A stretch of 64,000 bases of DNA from assembly GCA_021229015.1 (NCBI GenBank), contig CM037778.1:82565842-82629841 (forward strand), in the 5' to 3' direction. Source of the DNA: Solen grandis (taxonomy: Eukaryota > Mollusca > Bivalvia > Adapedonta > Solenidae). Numbering within the stretch: position 1 is the stretch's first letter; the number at the start of each line of letters is the position of its first letter. Below the pieces are notes generated by a model. It did not search any database. It worked only from the letters and a program-made list of their open reading frames with translations, and was not told the origin of the DNA. This document shows, piece by piece, positions 53,475 through 62,498 of this stretch. The position numbers were made by a program, and so were the translations under genes.

Positions 53475-54158
53475 TGATATTGATATTGATATTGAAAATC
53501 TCAGAACCGAGTTTAATATAGTGAATGACAGGATTTATCATACATAACTATTTCCAGACTTATTGCCAAAAGCATAGAATAAAACATATTCGTTGCACTT
53601 AAAACTGACATAAATATATTGCCATAAATGATCAAGTATATTTGAACTGTATGTTTTACGTACTATAACAACACTTATTAACTTAAAAGTAAACAAAACT
53701 ATTTTATTCATTGAGCTATTTATCAATTCTGATGTTGTTCAAATCAATTTTGCTATTTTCATACATTTTAAATATAATGATTAATACATACTGAATTATT
53801 CAAAATTTCTCTTCAGTCTTCACCCAGTGTACTCGAAGTGTCATATGAGACTTTAACGTAAAATTTAAGAGTCTGCTGGTATTGAGTCAGCTAGTATTTT
53901 GATTCAATATTTATTTACTAGAGCGGGGCGGAGGGTAGGGTACAAACACAAAGTGATTTTTGTGTGGGTTTTGAGAAATAAGCTTTAGAAATAAAATGTT
54001 TTAATCAGGATGATTCCTTAAAGATAAGGCGTGCAGAAGGTGGGGCAGGTCATATGTGACATGACACAATATTGAAGCTGGCTTCTGGTGTTCAAACCTC
54101 TATTATTTATCAAATATATTGTTCTTAAGTATGTTCGAGGACACGGGGACATGTTTCG

Positions 54159-54193
<35 letters not shown>

Positions 54194-55820
54194 TATATGT
54201 GTTTTTCCTTTTTACAAACCATGGAAGGGTATATGCCTGTGTCAAGATAAAGCGACAACACTCGTCCAACGACATGTGACAAAACCTCCGAGATAATGTT
54301 AACATTGTCGCTTGGGCGCCAATTATAGACAGCAAAAAATAACGCCGCGCAGAAATTTTGTTTGCCCATTTGAATAAGCTGGTCCAAAAAACAACAACTA
54401 ATTAGTAAAGCACATTAGCGGCACATGAATCTCAATATAAAACTTCAGCTGTTTATTGCCACGATGCACAAATCCGGCAACTAAACCCTTTTCAATCAAA
54501 GACATAAACAAAACACCACAAGTTCCAATAATTACGATTCAATCGACGCGTAGAGCCGGGTTTAAGTCACAAATGACTCCAGATAACGGCCCGTTAGCGT
54601 CTAAGCACCATCACGACGTATAAACGTCCAAGGGACGGCGCTGCAGTGTTTGGATAGTGGAGAAAAGCCTCATTGAAAGCCAATTCTTCAGTGTTAGAAG
54701 GATCAGTGGGACATTGTAATTACACGGTTTAAAACGATTGTCGTACATTTGTGTTATCTGTCCAGGGCACGCCTTCAACTCCTGACGATTTTATACCTCG
54801 AAATTCCAAATTATTTTCATTATTATTCTTGTCTGTCTAAAAACAATATTCAGCTTCCAAATGCTGATATAACACAGTCGGTGGTTCCAAAGAGCATGCG
54901 CACAACACAGGGATAGGTTTAATGTAGACAGCTATATCGTCATACATATTAACTTAAAATAAAAAAGAAAACTATCTATTCATATTAATGTATTACTGTT
55001 CCTTCATAAACACGTTTTAATGCTTTTTTGTGTCCTTGTTTTGGGCGGAGGTGGATGTGGGGCTGGATGCTCCGTGTGTCTCCAAGCCATGAATCATGGT
55101 TCATTTTGATATCTTATCCATCTCATAACAGAACAAAGACAACACAGTAAAATATTCATCTTCAGTTTATAATAGTTCTGTTCTGTTCTATAACATCGGG
55201 ATTTACATATGCATTAATGATTATAAGCAAACATAATAAGAAAAAAGTTACCTTTTCAAACATTCAGAAAAGCATTTTGTGGCCTATTTGCTACTTTATA
55301 CTATTTTTGACGTCATACCGTTTCCAATTACCAGGTTTACAGAGCAAAGGCCTTTTATCTTATATAAGTTTATATTTATTTTATTTTTTTCATGATTATT
55401 TTAAAAGTAAATTATTTTTTCATATTAATATAATGAGGCAGAAAAAATTTTTTAATACCATTAATGATGATCAAAGATTCATACTTATAGTGCATTTCAT
55501 TAGCATTTGGAATGTATTTGAACTATTCATTATTCCAGATATTTTGCCAGTACTGAATGACAAAAAAGATATTCAATATTGACACAAATCTGAATGCATA
55601 ATATATCTCATTATTTGTTGTTTTTGGGTTTTTGTTTTATATCATTGTTATATTAAATGCATTTCAATAACAATTTAAGTCTGAAAATAAACAGAAGGTG
55701 AAATAAATATACATTAAATTAAAAAAAGAAGTTTTGTTGCATGTTTTGAACCAGGGTGTATTTAATCTACAATATCATTGTTTTGTTTTTCAGTTTAGTT
55801 ATTCTTCCACAAAATGTGCA
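51111..55820. other. Intergenic, downstream of the SLC6 gene
   Basis: Microsatellites: T run 51310-51325, (TC)n 53451-53474, (CA)16 54160-54191. A balanced block at 54540-54790 (GCCCGTTAGCGTCTAAGC, GACGGCGCTGCAG) is a regulatory candidate. Frames at 51831-52025 and 55217-55582 have no domain. Confidence 0.4.
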
Positions 55821-55881
55821 TTTATTTTTTATTTGTTGTAGCCACATGAAATATAACCATTATAACTGAACCACGTTTATT
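55821..55881 (-). promoter_or_regulatory. Polyadenylation signals and 3' UTR end of the SLC6 gene
   Basis: On the minus strand AATAAA occurs at 55881-55876 and twice in close succession at 55833-55828 and 55826-55821. These lie 330-390 bases after the stop codon, giving a plausible 3' UTR of about 350-410 bases. The exact cleavage site cannot be read from sequence alone. Confidence 0.55.
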
Positions 55882-56212
55882 TTCCAAACGTTTACGTTTT
55901 ATCACCTCATATACATACAAGGGAGATAATTCAAATTTAAAAAAACAACCATGGCATACCTTTGTTACGACCCTTAAAAATATCTGATGACTAAAAAAGT
56001 GCATATGGGTATATATGAAACGTAATAGAATCCGGTAAATGCTTGTTTAAACACAGATATTCGACTTGAATACATGATTAATGATATACGATAACAAAAG
56101 TACAAAGAAGCTCCTAAATCCTTTGATTTTGTAAGCACTCAAAGTCAATATATACAGTTTAAGTCTCTACCATTTGGAGACTTCAAGAGTTCCATGTGGA
56201 TTTCTATGTTGC

Positions 56213-56371
56213 TCACAGTTTGGTGTTGAACCCAAGGTTGTCAAATCCCGCACCGTCTTTCTGGCGGCCATTTATGCTGTTGACGACGGCGGAGGATTCC
56301 TTTATTTCTTCACCAATCTTCTCGTCTTCTGGAGGACCCCAGTCTACGGGAGTTGTCGTCTTCACAAATCG
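56213..56371 (-). CDS. SLC6 terminal exon: cytosolic C-tail and stop
   Basis: The exon has 52 codons plus TGA (56213-56215), beginning RFVKTTTPVDWGPPEDE and ending GFDNLGFNTKL. The join to the previous exon gives GSIKERFVKTTTP, the usual family context just after TM12, and DWGP is a common tail motif. The tail is hydrophilic with an acidic segment. The final Thr-Lys-Leu fits a class I PDZ ligand (S/T-x-hydrophobic-COOH). The acceptor is TTTTGACAG. A 64-80 codon open frame on the plus strand here is antisense to this exon. Confidence 0.92.
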   Translation of the reverse strand, partial: RFVKTTTPVDWGPPEDEKIGEEIKESSAVVNSINGRQKDGAGFDNLGFNTKL

Positions 56372-56858
56372 CTGTCAAAATCATTTGTAATTGTTTCACA
56401 CGATTACAAAATTTAGAATATAGCCTATATAATCTAGATCGAATTCCACCAACAATACTTAGCGCTAAGTAACACTTAAATACTTAGAGGCCAATTTCAA
56501 CTAAAAACATTAAGTATTGTATGAGCCTGACGTCATATGCAAGGCTAAAACATTGTTGTAAAAAAAAGGCAAAAGTCATGTTAATAAGAGTACCATAATA
56601 GTCATAGATCGCTCACCTGAGTATTAACTATTCAAGTCACTTTGGATTTGACCTGGTAAACATGCATTTCATGAACAGCCATACCTTTCGTCGGATGCTT
56701 TTATATTTTTCAGGGTTTGAAAGTCTGTGTCAGCAGTGTGCCATATGCTATGAGGAGGTCACTTTGGCTAAACAGCATTGATTTTTTCAACATGGTTGGA
56801 AAAATATGGACTCCGTATGCGATGCCCTTGCTCTTTCCGAATAAACCCTTTGTTGTTG

Positions 56859-56907
<49 letters not shown>

Positions 56908-58278
56908 AAATGCCCGTGTATAGCACTTACATAAGCGAAGCCACTAAACGCCATTTGAATGTTTTAGTTGGGCGTGAGACGCTGTAAACGCCCCATAAAT
57001 TACAAAGGTTTGTCCAGGATTAGAACCCCGATGTCCAGCGCGTAATCGCCGAGCCAAAATGATTATCACTACAAAATGATCAGGAGTCCAAGAGAGAGAA
57101 AAAATATGTTTAAAACTTTAAAATGTTCTGGATAAAATTGCCATGGCAACCAGAGTTCTGCATGGAACAAGTTACTATATAAGTTTAATATATATGAAAA
57201 AAACACCACTTTATTTCTGCCAATTGTTGACGAAGGACGCATGATGATCCCAAATGTCCTTCACAAAAAAGCGTAGATAATGATAGTTACGTAAATTAAA
57301 TTTGAAAACCTGATAGACTGATCAGCATATATAAAAGGGGACTGATGAGCACTGCTGGCTTTCAATATTTGACACTTGTAAAGGGAAGTAACCGATACAA
57401 TGGAGTTTGCAATCACCTACGCAGTTACCCCCCCCCCCTTTACAAATATTGTACATTACCTCTTTAATTGATCCCGGCGTTATGATGAGTTTGTACAAAG
57501 CGAAGAGAGGGATAGGAACCAGTGAAGCGGCAGCGATACACCATCCAAGACTAACGGCCCACCCCGGATATATGTAACCCGCATACGCAGGTGGGGCGTA
57601 TGAGTAGATCGTGAACCCGATCGTCACCTGCAGGGGAGATAATATAGTGGCATCATTATTTATTTTACATAGATTACGAAGCAAGTTCTCGCAACTCGAT
57701 GGCATGGGTTACCCGAAAACATGGAGTATCGGAGAATCATTGTGTCAAGACGGGCAACCGAAATTCAAAACAATTTTTTTTAAGAGAACTGACCGTCTGT
57801 GAAACCAATCAACTCAGATTACAACTATCGTTGAGACACAGTCCACTATAAAACTTTTCATTAAAAGAAAGCAGTCGTAACTTCTTAGTTTTGAAAACGC
57901 CGAAGTCAGCACTAATTAGTAAGGTTATAATTTTATTTACCAACAGCAGGATGGGTGTGGTGGCATACCAACAAATCTTGAAAACAATCGGAATACCTCG
58001 GCCTGTCATCTCTACCATGTTCTTTTCTACGTTACTGATACCTGCAGGAAAAGTAGACGTAAACTGAGTGCCATATAAAAAAAGGCTTCACCGACGTTAA
58101 AACTTCAACTTTTACTCGACTTTCTGGAGCTGTCTGATCAGGATTTCTTCTCATAATGTTTGTTTATACATTATTGTAAGTCTTAACCTTTACAGTCTGC
58201 ACGACTAAGATAAATTATGAATATTCATGAGATACATGGTTAAACACCCTCAGCATCGCACCTGGCGGAGTATGCAGT

Positions 58279-58316
<38 letters not shown>

Positions 58317-61300
58317 ATATATAATAATAAAGAAAAGAATAGTTTGTTTATAACTTGAAAAATTATTAACTGAAATATAGATTTTCCTAACATTGTATTG
58401 CAGTAATAATTTTTAATATCTATGCATATATTATTCACTGCAAAGTTTTAAAAAGAAAAAGAAAAATACATGTTTCCCTTCAATGATATATCAAATACAT
58501 AAATGGTTTAATGGTTTTTATTAATAGAAATACTGTATAGTTTTATAGTTTTCTTTTTCTCCAAGTAAAAGTATGGTGATATATACAGAGGTTTATACAA
58601 TCTATATACAGTCAATATTTTAAGAAGAAACCATTGTTGTTTATACAAATTATACTGCATCTCGTATCTCGTCCATCATGGTTTGTTTGGATCAACGACG
58701 TCCAGCTAATTACAGGTGGAGGAAGACCCCGAATGCACGGAGGCATCCGGGTAGAACCACCGACCTACCGCAAGCCAGCTGGAAGGCTTCCTCACATGAA
58801 AATCCGAATGACCCTGCCGGGTTTCGAACAGGGTTACTAACCGTATATGTAGGTCATGACGAGCACCTCGAGCAGGGCGATGATGGTGACAGAGAACGTG
58901 GAGGCGTACCAATCCACCAGCGTCAGCAGGTACATCCCGCCCTGGGGTGTATATATCAGACATGGTGTGAGATAGGTGGAAACGAAAATGCACACGCAGA
59001 CAAACACACACAAGAAAGACGCGCACACATACCCACACGAAAACGACCGCCAGAAGTTCGACATGCAGACCGAACACAGACGTGTGCGATTTAGAATGAA
59101 AGGTAACACTGACTGCAAAAAAATATGTGTTGCGTGAAAATATAACGGTCATATTGACATTCATATGATATGTGATGTTTCCTAGAGATTTAAATTACGT
59201 TGTATCTCAGTATATCAGATTACCGCCAATATAATATATGTTATCTACCATCCATCTACGTACCGGTTACTACGAATTTTAATAATGTCACCATTTAAAA
59301 ATCATAATCTACTTATATTTGCGAAGTACATGTCTACCGTTTGTACCAATATGCTGTTCTTTTTGATTATATCCTCACTATAAAGATAAACTAAGATAAA
59401 TTGTCATAGAAAACCATTTTACACAAAGTAGCATTAATCAACTGTAAGGTTAAAGATTCGAACAAATTGGGCCATACACATAAATCGAGGACAAATTTAA
59501 ACAAATTTATATGACGTCTCTTTGGTTCAATATCCCCACAAAATAACTTATAAAAAAGTAATCTATAGAAAAATTTGCATACAACTAAAGTAGGTCGAAC
59601 ATTTAGGGCATACACAAAAGTCGGACCTAAAATCAACTGTAATCTATGACGAACATTTGGGGCATACACAAAAGTAGGACCTAACCATTAACTGTAATCT
59701 ATGACGAACATTTGGGCATACACAAAAGTAGGACCTAACCATTAACTGTAATCTATGACGAACATTTGGGGCATACACAAAAGTAGGACCTAACCATCAA
59801 CTGTAATCTATGACGAACATTTGGGGCATACACAAAAGTAGGACCTAACCATTAACTGTAATCTATGACGAACATTTGGGGTACCTAATACTGTTTGGCA
59901 TTAGGCATACACAAAAGTAGGACCTAACCATTAACTGTAATCTATGACGAACATTTGGGGCATACACAAAAGTAGGACCTAACCATTAACTGTAATCTAT
60001 GACGAACATTTGGGGCATACACAAAAGTAGGACCTAACCATTAACTGTAATCTATGACGAACATTTGGGGCATACACAAAAGTAGGACCTAACCATTAAC
60101 TGTAATCTATGACGAACATTTGGGCCATACACAAAAGTAGGACCTAACTATCTATGACGAATCATTTGGGGCATACACAAAAGTAGGACCTAACCATTAA
60201 TTGTAATCTATGACGAACATTTGGGACATACAAAAAAGTAGGACCTAACCATCAACTGTAATCTATTACGAACATTTGGGCAGTGTGCAATATTCTCATA
60301 TTCGTCCTTTGCTTATACAAGTAATTTATTTTCGGATAGGACCATAACCTCCGATTGGAGAGTATCCATAAAATAGGCAAGTGCTTTGAAAGTGAGGTTT
60401 GTGAGTTCGAATCTCAGAAGGGTCATTTTTTTTAAATCTAAATTGTTTCTGTATCACTCATGTCATATTGAGACAAAAACAAGTGGTTTTTTTTTGTTGT
60501 TGTTTTTTTCTTTTAAGATTTGTATAGCTATTTAAGTGTTTTAGGGTCATGTACCAAGGTTTAGCGTCCCACAGAAAGTATTTTGGGACATTTGTCTACA
60601 TGAGACAGATATAGTGCTGCAAAACCATAGAAAAGTGAAATAATACCACACCCAGTCACATTATTCTGATACGAAGTAAAGGAGCGATACCAACAGCATT
60701 TTTACGACTTTGGTATGTCGCGACCGGGGGATCGAACCCTGACATGTACCATGATAAACGTTTGTTAAAAGGTACTTGTTTCTGATTATCAAATTCAATA
60801 TGCCGTAGTAAAAATCATATTTTTACAATTCTAGATGTTAAATCATATAATTCTACTAGTATGTTACAAACCGTACAATTTTAAAGATCAAATAAGTTTA
60901 TTAACATTGTTAAAAACACACAGTTTGTGCTAGGACTATTAAAAATAATTAAATAAAAAAAGATATAACAAATGTGTCTTTCCTACATCATATAATATAG
61001 AGAATATAAAACTGTTCATAGCCAATTGTTGGTAAATAATTGACACATTTCATAAAATAAATGGTACCTATACTCTTTTTTTTTCGGCACCGAGCTGGAC
61101 ATAGCGGTTCAAAATAATGAATATCATAACCAGAACCTTAAGTAAACTGTCTAATAATCTTCAATATTATAGCTAGATTTAAACTACTTAAGTTCGTTAC
61201 TTCATTGCTTTAAATGCTTCATGTGCGTCTATACGTGCAGATGTGCGAATTATCAAGAGTAACAAACATTAAGGTTTGTATAATAGAGATGTATGCCTTT

Positions 61301-62498
61301 TTCGCCATGTTTGGAATGCTATTCATGGTCTGTCTATATATAGTGTGGCTGTACATGACACACAATTAATGCTCCACATTGAACGCATTGTCAGTTTGTC
61401 AACGCCCTTACACCCCCATCTTCTCAGTCCCTGGGGACAGTTACCTGGGTAACCTGAGGTATGGCCAGCAGGAAGGCAACCACTATCACCACAAGTGTCA
61501 TTTGGGTGGTTTTGTTCTTAAAGCGCTTTGGGAACTCGTCTTTCAGTGCCGTGACAACAATCTCATAGTTCGGGAACTGCCGGGAAAAAAAAAACGAAGT
61601 GTTATGAAACGTTAAACTATTGTGATTTTATCAAATAGGCCTAACGCAAGTAACTTATTATCCATACATTATTTCATTAGACTTGAATACACATACCCAT
61701 TTTCGTAATTATTTTCAGTCAACTCATGAATCGACGAAATAGAGACTGTAACTTTATATAGACTGATTCTAGGTCGAATAGAATAAATACATGTACATTT
61801 AAATAAACATAAATATAAAGCACTATGGCTTTAAGTTGGCTAATCGAAGAAAGACTTTGTCTCCAAATACGTTACCTGGGAGTCGATGCCGAGGAAGATG
61901 GACATGAAGAAAAAGAGGGCACACCAGAGTTGAGTAGGCGGCAGGTAGTTCGCTGCTTCCGGGTAGGCAATGAACCCGAGACCCAAACCTGGGGGCAAAC
62001 ACTGACCGTGAAATACTGATATGCCCAAATATATGCGTACATGTACTTCTACACCAACTTAACATTTTTATTTTCTTGAAAAATAGAGATCAGTAGAGAT
62101 TCCATTTGTATACATAACAATACAGAACCTATTGGTGGCATTAGAGATATAGGTCATGTATCGGTTCGCGTTTTCTTTTTATGACAACATATTTTTAATG
62201 TACATATTGTTTTAATGATTTCGATACATGTTTCCAATTTCGAAGATGTTTTATTTTCAGATACTTCGTAGGTACCAACAAGATACTCGAATAGAACTCA
62301 TTTTCTTTGTCGCTAAAACGTTTTTGATTAGTATATCTCATTCATAATTAAGTAAGAAAACATTCCTACACACCTGATTGGTTAAATCTATCTATGCTGA
62401 TTCCCGTCCTATAGGACACGTGACCCAGTACTGAGAATATCACGAAACCTCCAATAAAGCCGGTACACAAATCCATTAGGCAAACCAATATGGCGTCT
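56213..62498 (-). CDS. SLC6 family Na+-dependent amino acid/neurotransmitter transporter, 3' seven exons (partial)
   Basis: Joining seven exons on the minus strand gives about 298 residues covering most of TM7 to the C-terminus of an SLC6 transporter (LeuT fold, plasma membrane, sodium-driven uptake of amino acids or amines). The order is TM7 (GGFVIFSVLG), TM8 (GFIAYPEA and LGIDSQ), the loop and TM9, TM10 (GGMYLLTLVDWYAS), TM11 (FKICWYATTP), TM12 (YPGWAVSLGW then ITPGSIKE) and a cytosolic tail with DWGP. All introns are GT-AG and all phases match. Family proteins are usually 600-700 residues, so TM1-TM6 lie beyond the right edge; I found no TM6 exon between 62499 and 64000. TM12 and the tail resemble the glycine/amino-acid branch, while LGIDSQF resembles GABA transporters, so the substrate is uncertain. 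The family call is secure; the subfamily is inference. Confidence 0.93.
56851..56904. repeat. (GTT)/(GT)n microsatellite in last SLC6 intron
   Basis: A few GTT units followed by about 22 GT units; on the transcript strand this is (CA)n. Confidence 0.95.
56925..57075 (-). mobile_element. tRNA-derived SINE (family C) in last SLC6 intron
   Basis: On the minus strand it has a tRNA-like head TTGGCTCGGCGATTACGCG (A-box side), CATCGGGGTTCTAATCC (B box), then a body with GGGGCGTTTACAGCGTCTCA and GGCGTTTAGTGGC. It is a single copy in this window, placed between the (GT)n tract and the TM12 exon. Confidence 0.5.
57460..57627 (-). CDS. SLC6 exon: end of TM11, loop 6, TM12
   Basis: The exon has 56 codons, phase 0 at both ends, including SYAPPAYAGYIYPGWAVSLG, then TM12 and YKLIITPGSIKE. 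YPGWA and PGSIKE are strongly conserved in the family. The acceptor is CCCTGCAG and the donor is GAG|GTAATG. In the transcript a run of eleven G begins 21 bases inside the intron (plus-strand C run 57428-57438). Confidence 0.94.
57941..58041 (-). CDS. SLC6 exon: intracellular loop 5 and TM11
   Basis: Two bases complete the Gly codon from the previous exon, followed by 33 codons: ISNVEKNMVEMTGRGIP then FKICWYATTPILLL. The family pattern is G-(I/V)-x-x-(F/V)-x-x-D/N-(I/M)-x-x-M-x-G-R, then (W/F)-(K/R)-(I/V)-C-W, and it fits. The acceptor is TTCCTGCAG and the donor is TTG|GTAAAT, phase 0. Confidence 0.92.
58281..58314. repeat. (AT)17 microsatellite in SLC6 intron
   Basis: Perfect AT repeat in the 800-bp intron between the TM10 and TM11 exons. 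Confidence 0.95.
58692..58840 (-). mobile_element. tRNA-derived SINE fragment (family A, copy 5)
   Basis: On the minus strand it has a tRNA B-box-like GTTCGAAAC (58821-58829), then a core and a tail ending with CTGTAATTAGCTG. A 71-bp stretch is identical to the copy at 20076-20146. It begins directly at the splice donor of the SLC6 TM10 exon, so its tRNA-like head is truncated there. Related copies are at 8690, 16120, 20070 and 29985. Confidence 0.75.
58842..58941 (-). CDS. SLC6 exon: TM10
   Basis: The exon has 33 codons plus one base, reading GGMYLLTLVDWYAS through LLEVLVMTYIYG. It matches the family TM10 pattern of GG-Y-L-(D/E)-Y-A/S and a final (W/Y)xYG. The acceptor is CACCCCAG and the donor is G|GTTAGT. 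The donor lies next to a SINE fragment occupying the first 150 bases of the downstream intron. The upstream intron is the largest seen here, 2503 bp, and holds the 55-bp tandem array. Confidence 0.93.
59457..60280. repeat. 55-bp tandem array, about 12 copies, in SLC6 intron
   Basis: The unit reads AACATTTGGGGCATACACAA, AAGTAGGACCTAACCATTAA, CTGTAATCTATGACG. A 22-base insertion sits near 59881-59903 and one unit near 60145 is shortened. A single diverged unit (CGAACAAATTGGGCCATAC) at 59457 stands apart upstream. The whole array lies inside the 2503-bp intron before the TM10 exon. Confidence 0.95.
60339..60425 (+). pseudogene. tRNA-like sequence, degenerate
   Basis: It has a possible acceptor pairing GGACC/GGGTC, an A-box-like CCTCCGATTGGAGAG, and a T arm TGAG-TTCGAAT-CTCA, with a T run after the 3' end. 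At about 86 bases it would be long for a tRNA, and the anticodon arm pairs poorly. It may be the head of a decayed tRNA-derived SINE. It follows the 55-bp array. Confidence 0.35.
60545..60750 (-). mobile_element. tRNA-derived SINE (family B, copy 2) in SLC6 intron
   Basis: On the minus strand it has GGGTTCGATCCCCCGGTCGC, CGACATACCAAAGTCGTAAA, GTGACTGGGTGTGGTATTAT, AGCACTATATCTGTCTCATG and GTGGGACGCTAAACC, in the same order as the copy at 26.5 kb. A segment of about 35 bases in the middle is missing. It lies in the 2.5-kb intron before the TM10 exon. Confidence 0.7.
61445..61576 (-). CDS. SLC6 exon: end of TM8, intracellular loop, TM9
   Basis: The exon has 44 codons, phase 0 at both ends, reading FPNYEIVVTALKDEFPKRF, a basic loop, then a hydrophobic TM9 ending AIPQVTQ. 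The acceptor follows a ten-base T run (TTTCCCGGCAG) and the donor is CAG|GTAACT. Family members known to me have small residues after the first Phe (for example Cys-Thr or Ala-Gly); Pro-Asn here is unusual, though the Glu and the VVTAL-like run that follow are typical. Confidence 0.92.
61876..61988 (-). CDS. SLC6 exon: loop 4 end and TM8
   Basis: The exon starts with GT, which completes a Gly codon, then reads LGLGFIAYPEAANYLPPTQ and on to LGIDSQ. The FIAYPEA segment and LGIDSQ are diagnostic of the SLC6 family. The Asp-Ser pair (Asp codon 61882-61884) is the sodium-2 site and is intact. The acceptor is GCCCCCAG and the donor is CAG|GTAACG, phase 0. An open frame on the opposite strand here is a shadow. 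Confidence 0.93.
62374..62498 (-). CDS. SLC6 exon: TM7 and start of extracellular loop 4
   Basis: The exon encodes 41 full codons plus split codons at both ends, beginning DAILVCLMDLC and ending SIDRFNQS. The acceptor is TTTTAG; a second AG lies two bases on, so the start may be 62498 or 62496. The donor reads G|GTGTGT. By alignment to family members I know, the TM7 position normally Asn is Asp (codon 62471-62473) and the chloride-coordinating Ser four residues later is Gly (codon 62459-62461). The exon ends after one base of a Gly codon, completed by the next exon. Confidence 0.92.

Noticed and set aside
56174..56416. 80- and 64-codon plus-strand frames
   Set aside because: They are antisense to the SLC6 terminal exon, whose join and stop fit the family.
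58678..59094. 138-codon plus-strand frame
   Set aside because: It runs antisense through the SINE fragment and the SLC6 TM10 exon.
59597..60280. CRISPR or tRNA array
   Set aside because: The 55-bp units are contiguous, without spacers or cloverleaf pairing.
61825..62019. Plus-strand frame over the TM8 exon
   Set aside because: It is antisense to a clear SLC6 exon.
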